This document shows, in pieces, positions 46,546 through 58,050 of a stretch of 64,000 nt of DNA (position 1 is the first letter of the stretch; each line of letters opens with the position of its first letter). This stretch comes from Athripsodes cinereus (lineage: Eukaryota; Arthropoda; Insecta; Trichoptera; Leptoceridae): assembly GCA_947579605.1 (NCBI GenBank), contig OX388314.1, positions 11,219,982 through 11,283,981 on the forward strand, read 5' to 3'. A program made the position numbers and the translations under genes. The notes beneath the pieces are model-generated. The model saw nothing but the letters and a program-made list of their open reading frames with translations. It was not told the origin of the DNA and made no database searches.

Positions 46546-47026
46546 TAGTGTTGTGGAATTCTAAAGAAATAATTTTTCGAGAAATTTCTTTTAGTAGAGA
46601 ATTTTCGGAGATTTTTTTTTTATTATTTAACAGTATAATAATAATAAATATTTATTCAATCAATCAATAACAACGTACAAATGTTGAGGCAATTTATCAC
46701 CAATATGGTTACAATTAATTATGGAAACAAAAAAATGTTAGGTACTTACATAAAAAAAAAGTTTTAAGAACTGACGAAAAATCTTGATATATGACACCCC
46801 ACATGCCCATATTAAAGTTTAAAAAAAAATTGCAGGTACGTAGATGGAAAAATGTTTACAACCTTTGATTTGGGCCTAAATCAGCCCCACAAATTTTCGG
46901 ATCAATCAGGTTGGCTGCGAAGTGTACTAGGCGAAAGGTCATAATACCACTAAGAAAAATTATGAAGAGAAATTTCTCTTCCATCAGAGAAATTTCTTTG
47001 GAGAATTTTCTCTTCTCACATCACTA
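46546..47026. mobile_element. hAT-like MITE with TAGTGWTGTG ends
   Basis: Left TAGTGTTGTGGAATTCT, right (other strand) TAGTGATGTGAGAAGAG. Flanks ATTATGAG and CATATGAG share six of eight bases in register. Subterminal GAGAAATTTCTCTTCC / AGAGAAATTTCTTTGG palindromes lie inside the right end and GAGAAATTTCTTTTAG inside the left. The middle is AT-rich and may hold a LINE tail (AATAATAATAAATATTTATT). Confidence 0.6.
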
Positions 47027-48639
47027 CATATGAGGCTACTATTTAAAAAACACGGATTTTTCCTACAGCACTTTTTTAAAGAAAAATGAGCAAACTAAAA
47101 ATCTATAATACAAGTTGTTAAACATTAGATATCTACACATATATATTTATGTAGGTATCTATCTAATGTTTAACAATTTGTATTTGATTGATAGAAAATA
47201 ACAAACAATTTATGGAAATAATATTATGCAGTTCTGATGAGTGATTTCTTATAGGAAATCGTTTATTAAACAAATAAACATAAAATGCTTACTTTTTATT
47301 TATAAGATACCAACTTATGAAGTTAAAAGGCACATGCCATAGTGTAAAATATTGATAATAACTTCCTGCAAAAATCTTCGTATTGTGTTGATTATATTGT
47401 ATGATTGTATCGTTGATTATAAACATATTGTAGTAATTATCAACACTATTCTATTTATGGCTCTAAACAACTTCACTTTACCTCTTCCTGCCCACATGAC
47501 TTGCTTCTTCAAGGTAAGAAGGTGAATGTATCGATATACTGAATTATCCTTTCTCTTATAATAGATTTCTCGATGAAACGAAAAATAAACTGTTTATTTA
47601 AGAGCTCGTGGAAAGAGGTGACTCGATTGGCACAGAGATACTGTGAATTGAGGAGGCTGGTGGTGCTCCCGAGCGAGTTTATCTCTTTATTATTTCAAAG
47701 TTGCGCTCTTCTTGTAGTTTCAAGTCAGTTTCCGAATAATATTGTTTCATAAAGCATTCTTTAGGTGTGTTAAAAGTAATATGTATGTCCAAATAATTTA
47801 TGAAGTCTTTATTTTATTAAAAAAACTAACTTAAGTTCATAATTGACAAACCTATTACGAATCGAGATAAGATCGTCTCAGAAACGCAATTAGATAGATA
47901 TTTTACCTACAGTTGGTAATGATGAACTTGCTAAATTCAAATCAAAATTTCAATCTTAATTTTGGTAAATTATAGTTTTTGAAAATGTAGATGAATATGT
48001 TATAGAAATATAGTATAACCATAATTGGCCATCTCCCAAACGTGTTAAACCATAACCTTGATAACAAAAGACATGATGTCTTCAAGTGCGCTTATCGGAA
48101 CATGAAATTATTTTTGACAATTAAATATTTAATGGGATAGGAACAAACTATATATATAACAAATAAAAATATTGCTTCAGGGCTGCAATATACTTAAATT
48201 GAATTTAAAAATTATTCCTCAAAAATCAGTGACTATTTATTATCTATAAGAATATTGCATTTTGATTTACTTAAGTATAAGTGTTTCCTTTTATTATGTA
48301 TTTATCAACTAATACTGAATTATTTGTATTCGTAGTTTACGTTTATTTACATGATAGGGCCTGTAATACATACATAAAGTCAGTTCAAACGTCAGTTCCA
48401 AGAATAATGAATGTCGATAACATTGGTCTGAGTTCGTACCGAGTTCTGCATTTTTTGCGTTTTATAATGATCGTTACGTAATAAATGATTTTCTGAAACA
48501 TATACGTTAATGAATTTATTTCTCTTTTAACTGAACATATTTTACTCCATAGAATAAATCCAATCAAATCTTTATTGACTTTTGTAAAAAATAAATTCCT
48601 TTCAGAGTTCTACCTATATATTATATCACTAACATAGTG
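47027..48639. other. AT-rich spacer without recognised gene
   Basis: A less AT-rich patch at 47605-47720 (GTGGAAAGAGGTGACTCG, GCTGGTGGTGCTCCCGAGCG) is the only departure and is unassigned. Around 47105-47175 a 20-base inverted repeat occurs (AAACATTAGATA...TATCTAATGTTT). Confidence 0.4.
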
Positions 48640-48745
48640 ATCATCTCGCCACTGCATATTATCACATTTTTTTATGTAAATTGGTTTGTTGATTTTTTAA
48701 TGTTATTGATGATGTGCAAGAACAATGTAATAAATAAATATATCT
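48640..48745 (+). repeat. LINE-like 3' tail (GATCTCGCC family), copy 3
   Basis: GATCATCTCGCCACTGCATA, TTATCACATTTTTTTATG, GTTTGTTGATTTTTTAATG, TGATGATGTGCAAGAACAAT and AATAAATAAATA. Closely similar to copy 1. Confidence 0.65.
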
Positions 48746-48756
48746 ATCAATATCCT

Positions 48757-48840
48757 CACACCGTTTCCCAAGTGGGGTAGGAAGAGAGAATGGAACACCA
48801 CATTGCTCTGTATAGTTGCTATGCTCAGTTCCAAATATTT
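48757..48840 (-). pseudogene. LINE 3' end relic, same family as 29743
   Basis: ATCCTCACACCGTTTCCCAA, GTGGGGTAGGAAGAGAGAAT and GGAACACCACATTG align with 29740-29790. It is short and broken. Confidence 0.55.
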
Positions 48841-51069
48841 TCATCGTAATATAATAAATTATAACAATATTCTTAATAGATTGAGCCATCATTTTTTGCG
48901 TACTTCTCATATTGAAAAGATTGAAAGGAGAACGTTTTAAAGTAGGTACAGACAGTTTTTTTACTCATACTCAGAACATGAAATGTTTTATCTTCTACGT
49001 TTGAAACATTTGTTGTGTACAGAGTTAAAAAAAGTGTGCATTGAAAAAATTTGATAATCATAAAATAATTCATGTAGGTATATCCTAATCATTATTTTTA
49101 AATAAGGCTACCAACACGCTCGCGATATAAATTTAACTAAAGTGTTAACATAATTAGTTTAAAAAAAAGTTTAATTACATTTTTCTAAGTTTAAGTTTGC
49201 AAAAAAACGAAGATATTATATACCATTAAGCTATTACATATAATCATATTGACAGAAGATAAGTTTATAATTATTCAAGAGAAATCATAACAAAGTTTGT
49301 AAGTACGTTAATAAGATTACAACCCTGATATGATAATGGTTGCATACGTAATGAAAATATTGTCCAAAGCAAAATAATATGTTAGATAATACCAAGTACC
49401 AAGTATATAATTGATATTGATATTACAAAAGTAGGTAGGATTCTGTTGCTGTGAGAATTGTGACAAATATATCCATGTGTTGCGAAAAATTTGTTGTGTT
49501 GTTATTGTAAACTGAAGATAATAATGAACACGTACACGAACAGAGTCGGTACATTATGAGGGGCCGCGAGTGAAAATAACAACAGAATATTCATTCTAGC
49601 ATTAATAGACATTCACCTAGAATGTTAAAGAAAACTCTTCGATCAAATTTTTCAGAGGTTCCGTTGCTCTTCAATTATTCATGTCCGTTACATTTGGAAC
49701 CTTAGACTAAAGGACTCAGTAGGGCGATTGGTATGATCCGAAGGAAGAGTTTTGAGGTCTGGCAAGATAGATGTGATCGGGGTAGAACTGCTAGATTATT
49801 GAAGAGAGACTCACCTCACACCCTCAATGATAAATCAATAATTTTCAACTTTTTTTATATAAGTTGAGTGTCTTTTGTAGTTTATGGTTAAATAGTTACC
49901 ACTATTTATACTAACATTAAACATTTTCAATTCTACGATGCAGTATACTCTCCTTTTTAGTATGTTACTTTTGGCGTATATTTATTTATTTTATTTATTT
50001 ACTTAATCTTTACTCCAGACTTGAAGGTGGGGTGTGCAGACCTCTCAAGTCCATATCAAAATACAGAAAATATAATACAAATGATAAAAAATTAGTACAT
50101 AGTATAGAGGGCATACTTTCATGGTAAATAATATGTTCATTACATACAGAGATCCTGATTATACTATTTTCTAACTATCATCTCCCTGGCGATTTAATAA
50201 CATTTAGAGACTGCTTTTGGCACAAGTCATCCTAGTAGGATGCTATGCCATAAGTGAAAAAAATCTACTGATTATCCTTCTGTCTGTAATGTTAATGTCT
50301 GTGTAACATTTAATTATAATATTATTAGTATTTTTGATAATGCGGTCTCTGAAAGTAGAGTAATATTTGAGGCAATCGGTGGATCTACCTGCCCTGTATT
50401 AAAACATTTGTGTTTTTCTACACTCATAAAATCTTATTCGAAAATTAATGCTACATTAAAACCAATTCAAATAAATTATTGATAGAAATTCACACATAGA
50501 AAATAAGGAAAAGATATTTGTTTTTAAATTAATAAAGGTGCTTTATACATACCTACATAATGCACTCGATTGCGGGTGCATTGCCGTAAAATGAAATAAG
50601 AATAAGAATATACATACCTACATCATAAATATTTAAATGTAGCATATTCAATATCAACCATATTATATCAACTAGGAGAGATTGTATAAAAATATTATGA
50701 CAATATTATTAGTAGATATAATTATATTACTCTTGTTTTCAACGTGGTGTATGACAAATATTTTTTCTGCGATATTTATCATAATACAAAATTTTATTCG
50801 CGTCATATTATGAATAAATATAATATATACGTCAAAGTATGTTTACAACCAAGTTAAATAATATATTTTTAATATGACAATTGATTAACTTCATTTCACA
50901 TAGGTACCTGAAGTAGTTGTGTTTATGTTTACTCTCTATTAGATTCTATGTGAGGATTAGATTCTACGTATAGGAAATTAAAAAAAAAAAATAATATTAT
51001 AAAGATTGATTTTCCAAGCCTGTCTCAATGGACCAGTCCTCTATTATGCAATTAATTCTTAATCTAGAT
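48841..51069. other. AT-rich spacer with weak LINE traces
   Basis: At 49725-49810 a frame reads RRKSFEVWQDRCDRGRTARLL, similar to the 'WQ--WD----GR-T--LI' ending of R1/Jockey-type LINEs. At 49975-50060, reversed, GGACTTGAGAGGTCTGCACA with an AATAAATAAA tail looks like another LINE 3' end. Neither is strong. No host gene is seen. Confidence 0.35.
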
Positions 51070-51574
51070 CAGAGGTTCACAATTTTTTTCTCATGGACCA
51101 CTTTCACAAATTTGCTGGTTCCGATGGACCCCCTACATTTCTATCCCACCCCCCCCGTCGTTTAATTTTCGAAATGGTATAGGAATTTGAAATATTTCAA
51201 AAACTTCTCGGTTTTCTTACAGAATATTTACTCACAATACCTTTTTCTCCAATGAAACGGGTATTTGTACCGACTATTGTTTATGTAAATTATTTAAATC
51301 TACCCCCCCCCCTCTCCGTTGCTGAATTTTCAAAATGGTATAGGAATTTGAAATATTTTCAAAACTCCTCAGTATTCTTAAAGAATATTTTCTCCCAGTA
51401 CCTACCTTTTTCTACAATGTATCGGGTATTTGTACCGACTATTGTTTATGTCAATATCTGGTACTTTTACCGAATATCCGATACTTAACTATGGATTTGT
51501 GGACCCCCATTTTTTAGTCACGCCATCGTGGACCCCTGGGGGTCCACCCACCTGGAACACTTTAGGAATCACTG
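51070..51574. mobile_element. hAT-like MITE, with exact 8-bp duplication
   Basis: Ends CAGAGGTTCACAATTT and (other strand) CAGTGATTCCTAAAG; flanked by ATCTAGAT on both sides (51062-51069 and 51575-51582). Inside, a segment of about 160 bp is repeated in tandem (GGTATAGGAATTTGAAATAT at 51176 and 51337), each followed by ACCGACTATTGTTTATGT. It is 505 bp, with no coding capacity, and shares its core with 3423-4714 and, reversed, 11145-11471. Confidence 0.85.
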
Positions 51575-51582
51575 ATCTAGAT

Positions 51583-53015
51583 CATTTTTTTAATATGAAA
51601 AACATGTCAGAAGAACAAATAATAGATAGGTATGTATAAATATGACATCACTATCTGCATATGGTAACCGAGAATTTAAAAATTGAGCATTTTTTAAATT
51701 AAAATAATAAGTCCGAATATACCGCCAAATCCTCGCAGTAAGCAAAAATTCAATAAAAAAATAGCTCGAGAGAAGCACCAAGACTCAACCATCAGGCTAC
51801 CAGCTACCAAGTTTTCTTACGTATTAGCAGGAGTTGTTACAGACGTCTATAGAATATAAATATTATGTATGTTTCAAACAAACTACTGCTGCATAGTTTG
51901 CATTAATTATACCTAATTTGAAATGATTATAATAAATAAAAAAAACTTTATTAGCACAAAATAATGTGCAATCATGCTATATAGCAATACAAATTAATTA
52001 GGTGCATGTATTAAACTCAAATAAGGTCATACACATTTCATACAAATATAATTGACAATGATTTTTCAAATATGACGTATGTGTGTACCCAGGATTTCTA
52101 GAGGTGGTGGGGAATCAGCAGCTAATTTTTTTTATTTTGAAAATTATTCTTAGTTAGTAATATGGTTAGCTCGTCCTTTTTATTTTTGTGGCAGAGCACT
52201 CGAATACTAGGTAGGTACTACCAAATATAAATACCTATTTGAATGTGGCCAATATTATTTCAATTTTCCCTACACAGGTATCGACCAACAGATATTTTTC
52301 TGAAAATAGGATATTTACCTTTTTTATGACATAAGTTTTGAATTTAGAGGTGTCAAGTATGTATTAAAAACGAGAAGAGATTTATCTAAGTGTTTTTTTT
52401 ATTACGTTACCTTAAAATACTTTATATATTAAATAATGCGTATGAGTGTTTATATCTCTTTCAGTAGTTAGGAGATTATGTGGGTTTAACAACATATTGT
52501 AGGTATTTGGATGATTTTTTTTGCTTAATTAAACCAGAGCAAAACCGGATTACAAAAGCTAGTAAAGAAATAAATTGTTATATTTCAATAATGCATTTTG
52601 TGTCACGTTTATGTTATTTGGCTTCATTGTTATCATTGGTAAATTTTATTGTCCTTTGTCTCTGAAACACAATTTGATGAATTTAAATTAATTATTTATT
52701 TTACAACTCACTCGTGTGCACATAAATTATTATTGGTAATAAGGTTTTTAAAAAGAGTATTAATAATTTCTGATGCCGTATCATTGTTTTGATACCATAA
52801 TTATTGTCCATAAGTATATTTTTGTACCTAATATAATCATTAGCTTATACTTTCAAACAGTCCTATTTTGTTTTCAGTGTAATCAACGAAATAAAGATAT
52901 CATTTAGATATTTATTTATTCATCCACTTATACACACCATTACACAAACTTTAAATGAAATTGATAAGTATTAAATATACATAATTATATACTAAAGATT
53001 ATTACATAAATACTA
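51583..53015. other. AT-rich spacer
   Basis: A reversed LINE tail is possible at 51931-52000 (AATAAATAAAAAAAACTTTA, GTGCAATCATGC). No gene recognised. Confidence 0.4.
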
Positions 53016-53090
53016 TACTATACTATACTATACTATACCATCACGGCATATCCCACAAGTGGGGTAGCCAGCAGACCAGCTGCATGTAAG
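53016..53090 (-). repeat. (TAG)n-type dispersed repeat, copy 7, with ATACT tail
   Basis: Reversed: five ACTAT units instead of TAC, then ACCATCACGGCATATCCCAC, AAGTGGGGTAGCCAGCAGAC and CAGCTGCATGTAAGAAA. It breaks off exactly where the 11-bp satellite begins. Confidence 0.75.
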
Positions 53091-53091
53091 A

Positions 53092-53945
53092 AATTTACAT
53101 TACATTTACATTACATTTACATTACATTTACATTACATTTACATTACATTTACATTACATTTACATTACATTTACATTACATTTACATTACATTTACATT
53201 ACATTTACATTACATTTACATTACATTTACATTACATTTACATTACATTTACATTACATTTACATTACATTTACATTACATTTACATTACATTTACATTA
53301 CATTTACATTACATTTACATTACATTTACATTACATTTACATTACATTTACATTACATTTACATTACATTTACATTACATTTACATTACATTTACATTAC
53401 ATTTACATTACATTTACATTACATTTACATTACATTTACATTACATTTACATTACATTTACATTACATTTACATTACATTTACATTACATTTACATTACA
53501 TTTACATTACATTTACATTACATTTACATTACATTTACATTACATTTACATTACATTTACATTACATTTACATTACATTTACATTACATTTACATTACAT
53601 TTACATTACATTTACATTACATTTACATTACATTTACATTACATTTACATTACATTTACATTACATTTACATTACATTTACATTACATTTACATTACATT
53701 TACATTACATTTACATTACATTTACATTACATTTACATTACATTTACATTACATTTACATTACATTTACATTACATTTACATTACATTTACATTACATTT
53801 ACATTACATTTACATTACATTTACATTACATTTACATTACATTTACATTACATTTACATTACATTTACATTACATTTACATTACATTTACATTACATTTA
53901 CATTACATTTACATTACATTTACATTACATTTACATTACATTACA
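53092..53945. repeat. 11-bp satellite, unit ACATTACATTT, about 77 copies
   Basis: A continuous tandem array with no visible substitution or length change until its last units; positions 780 bases apart stay in the same phase (70 full periods plus 10). It starts within the dispersed repeat at 53016-53090 and ends at an AT dinucleotide run. Such uniformity implies very recent expansion, or an assembly built from a consensus. Confidence 0.97.
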
Positions 53946-55099
53946 TAAATATATATATATATATATAAAAAAATGAGAAAGAAATGAAAAAAAAACAAGA
54001 CTATCGAATAGCCGATGGGAGTACACATATGCGTCCAAACAAGAAAGGAGAAGAGGACTATGCAATCGACACCCGCAGCAGCCTCACTATGTAAAAACCT
54101 GTATCGAGGCGAGCCGCTACTAAATATTATAAATGACCAGCTTTTACTGTATTTATGAAATACCCGTATAGGTTCCTACTGATTATAAATGTAAATAAAA
54201 TATTTTTTCATGTCTAACTTTTATATATGCATAAAGTACAATTTATATATGCGGAACAAAATGGAGTGTTTAGTATTTGTCATATTCCCAGTTTTCTATG
54301 GATTACAATACTAGTGTACTTATGTTTGTTTTTTTATTTATTGCTTTTAATTTATGTCTACCTTTACGAATGTAATTGAACTGAATAATATAGAGCTATG
54401 ATTACATTTATGTAATAATAATAAGGTTTACGGAAGATATAAATAAGATGATACTTTGAACGTGTAGTATGAAAGTTACGAGAATGTACCTAGGTATGTG
54501 TAGTTTGTGTCTAGGTAGGTATAAGGTAGGTATAAAGTAGGTAGTAATATTTCAAATTTATTTATTTACATCAATAATGATAAATAATTAACACAAATAT
54601 TGGAACAGATATATAAATCAAACTGGTTTAATTTAGTTTTGTGTTATTCATATCTAGATTTATTCACATTTTAATTAAGAGCAAATCATCTATGTAATGT
54701 TACGATATGTATGTCCTTTAAACTTCAAGATAATAATTAGGTAGGTACCTACCTCAATGCACTTTATTTGACCTGCTGAAAATTCGTCCTAATTTGTAGT
54801 CTTCTTTGTGTAATTATAACTGTAAAAATAATACAAAATGTCTTATATTAATATTATAATTTTTTTACGAATTTAGGGCCACGGTCGAAGATACGAACTT
54901 TATTACGACCTATACAAAAATTAACTTATCTAAAACAACCGACTTGTTCTTATTATTCGAGTTATATTTTAACATAATATTAAATTTGTAACTACCATAA
55001 AACTACATGTTATTCAATACAAAATCTCAGAAATGTTTGAAGTAACATTTTATTATCTTTATCACTTTTTCTAGTATATATATATATATATATTTTTTA
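53946..55099. other. AT-rich spacer
   Basis: Contains AT dinucleotide runs at 53949-53966 and 55074-55092 and clusters of TAGGTA near 54490-54545 and 54740. A less AT-rich patch lies at 54000-54115. No gene recognised. Confidence 0.4.
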
Positions 55100-55176
55100 A
55101 ATATATCTGGGTTTTGTTATAAACCCAAATACAACCTTATACACCTTACACTAAGCTAAAAGCTTGTGCCGTGAAT
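55100..55176 (-). mobile_element. SINE body fragment
   Basis: AAATATATCTGGGTTTTG, TAAACCCAAATACAACCTTA, TACACCTTACACTAAGC, AAAAGCTTGTGCCGTGAA match the 3' body of the SINE at 8049-8213 in the same orientation. The tRNA-like head is missing. Confidence 0.65.
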
Positions 55177-55392
55177 TTTATGAAATTACTAAATAAATAA
55201 CTATAATATTTTAATCTAGGTGCATATGCAAAAAGGTGTGGGAAGTGCTGAAATAATATAAAAGGGGCTGAAGGGCTGGTAAAATAACATAACTATAATA
55301 AAAGTATAAAAAGAAAATATAATGCTGTGTCGTTTCATAGACAGGACAAGAGAAAGTACACTTACGCAGTTTTTGTTTTTCTATTTGTGTTA

Positions 55393-55938
55393 TGTGGTGT
55401 TCTCACTTTGGCGAATATCGCCAGGCACCAAAATATCGCCAGCCATTTGAACCGTGTGAACAAAATGACAGCTAGTCTGAAACGATAAAAACCAGTAGAA
55501 ACGATATCGTCTCGAGTTGACCACCCTCCAACATTTTCGGCCAATTGAACGATTCGCGCATGCGCAGATGTGCGCGGCGTTCGTATCTATGATAAAAACT
55601 TTATAACCTATAAATTTTATAATGTTTCCCGCTTCGTGACAGCTGTTATCTTTGTTGTTGGTTTGTGGCGTTTGTTTCCTTAATTAAAAGGCGCCTTACG
55701 CCGATCGAAGGCGATCTACTATAACATTTTCGACTAAAAATAAGCACTTCGCGATCTCCATCTCGACGCCATTTTGAAAACAGTGTCAAAATCAAAGCGC
55801 ATCTGACAGATCGTTTCTAAATCGGTGGACTGTGTGAACATGTGTGACGATCAATGGGCGTACGGCGAATTTTGTTTTTTCGCCTGGCGTTATATTTTGA
55901 AATTCGCCTGGCGATATTCGCCAAATGTGAACACCCCA
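55393..55938. mobile_element. PIF/Harbinger-like MITE
   Basis: Inverted ends of about 34 bp: TGTGGTGTTCTCACTTTGGC at the left and (other strand) TGGGGTGTTCACATTTGGCG at the right, both running into GAATATCGCCAGGC. Both are flanked by TTA (55390-55392 and 55939-55941), the 3-bp target of PIF/Harbinger. Further internal GGCGATATTCGCC / TATCGCCAGCC copies and 'GTGTGAACA' lie near both ends. It is more GC-rich than the surroundings. At 546 bp it has no transposase. Other superfamilies with 3-bp targets cannot be excluded. Confidence 0.78.
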
Positions 55939-55941
55939 TTA

Positions 55942-56707
55942 GACTCATATCGTCTTTTAGTCTTTAGAATATGTACTTCAATTTTCTTATTCTTCAACAG
56001 TAGGTAATCTTTAAACAGTCTTTCCGTTTGATTCTATTATGTATTACTCCAAGATATTTTACATCGTGTACATTTTCAATATTATCTAATTTTAGCTTCT
56101 ATTCGTGTGTATTTTTATGTCTACAAAAAAATAGCTGCATATAGTAGGTACTTCGAGTATTGAAATAGCTCAATTTACTTGGTTTTTTTATTAGATTGCA
56201 TAAAAACTATATAAAAAAGTTTATCAAAGTAAATTATAAGGAATTGTCTTTAATTGATAATTATAATTAGGTTTTACGTTTCGCATTGCGCGTAATATCA
56301 TTATGTTATGATGCATTATGATTTTATCAAAAACAGAAACAATAGGTAGGTATAATTTAAGGGAGTAGGTTAATGGATAGGTCTAAATAATAACGTAATT
56401 AAATAATTCCTTGATTCTAGAAGTAAATAAACATAAACATATTAATAAACAACGATAATGAATAAGCAAATAAATACACAGAAATATACCTACTTGCTTA
56501 GTAAATATATAAATATCTGCTTTTCTGGAATAATCCTGAAACGAAACAAAATATACCTAATGTATATTACCTACCTACATAATATGACATACATTAGATG
56601 GAGTAATAAAACAATATTTTATACCACACCAACTGAAAGTCGAGAATTTAAATTATTTACTAAAATAAGAGCTTTGGTTGGTTTAGTTTATTTAAGTATT
56701 TTCTTAT
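55942..56707. other. AT-rich spacer
   Basis: A 123-codon frame from an ATG at 56458 (MNKQINTQKYTYLL) runs into the dispersed repeat at 56708, so its second half is repeat sequence; it is not called as a gene. Confidence 0.45.
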
Positions 56708-56907
56708 TCCGTGGAGCACCTGGCAAAGAAGTGAACTGTAAAAGGCAGGAGTTCGAAAAATTAAGACATTTTACATCTTATATTCAGCGATATTTTATTT
56801 TACTCGTTGAGTATCGTCACCCATCCTGAATGTCTTAATTTTTTGTTGGCATGGAGATGACAGATTGCATTATGTATTGACTGTTGGTCACTCCACTTGT
56901 GGGATAT
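56708..56907 (+). repeat. (TAG)n-tailed dispersed repeat, copy 8
   Basis: Keeps the 5' part: CCGTGGAGCACCTGGCAAAG, TGTAAAAGGCAGGAGTTCG, AATTAAGACATTTTACATC, ATTCAGCGATA, CACCCATCCTGAATGTCTTA, GTTGGCATGGAGATGACAG, then CACTCCACTTGTGGGATAT. It is cut off before the tail by the LINE end that follows. Confidence 0.7.
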
Positions 56908-56929
56908 TTTTATTTTTTATTTTTTTTAT

Positions 56930-58050
56930 CTATTTTTAAATATATACGGCGTGAGCCTTTTACATGTTGAAATTATGAGACAGAGTACAAAAACATACTA
57001 TTACACAATATCAATTCACATATACACAAGTCAAAGTTTATAAAATCACACATCAAGGTCAGAGTTAAAAAGAATTTACATTAACAAAACAAGTACAACA
57101 GAAAAAAAAACAATATTTAAGGTAACATAATCGATAATGTTCTCAAAATAATAAATTATAAACAAATTATAAACTGAATTAAATTATAAATTATTAAATA
57201 TTAATTATTAAATTATTAAATAATCAAATTATTAAATAATCAAATTATTAAATTATCAAATTATTAAATTATTAAATTATTAAATTATTAAATTATTAAA
57301 TTATTAAATTATTAAATTATTAAATTATTAAATTATTAAATTATTAAATTATTAAATTATTAAATTATTAAATTATTAAATTATTAAATTATTAAATTAT
57401 TAAATTATTAAATTATTAAATTATTAAATTATTAAATTATTAAATTATTAAATTATTAAATTATTAAATTATTAAATTATTAAATTATTAAATTATTAAA
57501 TTATTAAATTATTAAATTATTAAATTATTAAATTATTAAATTATTAAATTATCAAATTATCAAATTATTAAATTACAAATCAGAGTGATAGGTCTAAATA
57601 GAATAATCATAAATTCGGCAGTAGCAATAAAATATTATGACTTAAAAGAAATCGTCAAAATAATTTTAAAAGGATTATAAATGTAAATTACTAAAAAGTT
57701 AGGTTAATTTAACTGATTATATATACAAAAACAAAATTAAATATTTAAACAGCATTAAGTAAGTAAATTCAGCAGTCAAAAAATATAATTATATCGATCA
57801 AATAAAGTCAAAGAAATAACTATAATATGAGTCCATTTGATAAAAGTTCATTACAATAGTTTAATTTCAAAATTAGGTTACAAACTCCGATTGCCCTATG
57901 TCAGTTATGTAATTTCAAGTATTTAATAATGTCAGTTTTAAATTTCTGGAAACCGTCAGCAAAGATATCAGTGCGATTTCCTACCAGATTCCCTAGTCTG
58001 TGAATTCTGATCAGTGGTGAATGATAAACATAATTGTTCCGATACGTCGT
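56930..58050 (-). mobile_element. 5'-truncated LINE with satellite in its 3' UTR
   Basis: Runs right to left. About 49 codons end with a stop at 57901-57903: YRNNYVYHSPLIRIHRLGNL and FADGFQKFKTDIIKYLKLHN, resembling the 'RS---YR-SP--R------D-F---F--FK' ending of Jockey/CR1-like LINEs. The 3' UTR follows leftwards and ends at 56940 with GGCTCACGCCGTATA and an A/T-rich tail. An 8-bp satellite (57186-57575) lies within the UTR. Confidence 0.6.
57186..57575. repeat. 8-bp satellite, unit ATTAAATT, about 48 copies
   Basis: The central array (about 57262-57550) is uniform and in phase over 30 periods. Variant units ATCAAATT and AATAATCA occur only at the two edges, as expected when expansion and homogenisation proceed from the middle. 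Confidence 0.95.

Noticed and set aside
53092..53945. Regular repeat array resembling a CRISPR
   Set aside because: Units are 11 bp and directly contiguous, with no spacers; this is a eukaryotic satellite.
56458..56829. 123-codon plus-strand frame
   Set aside because: Its second half is the dispersed (TAG)n-family repeat, so the frame is a chance fusion with a repeat.
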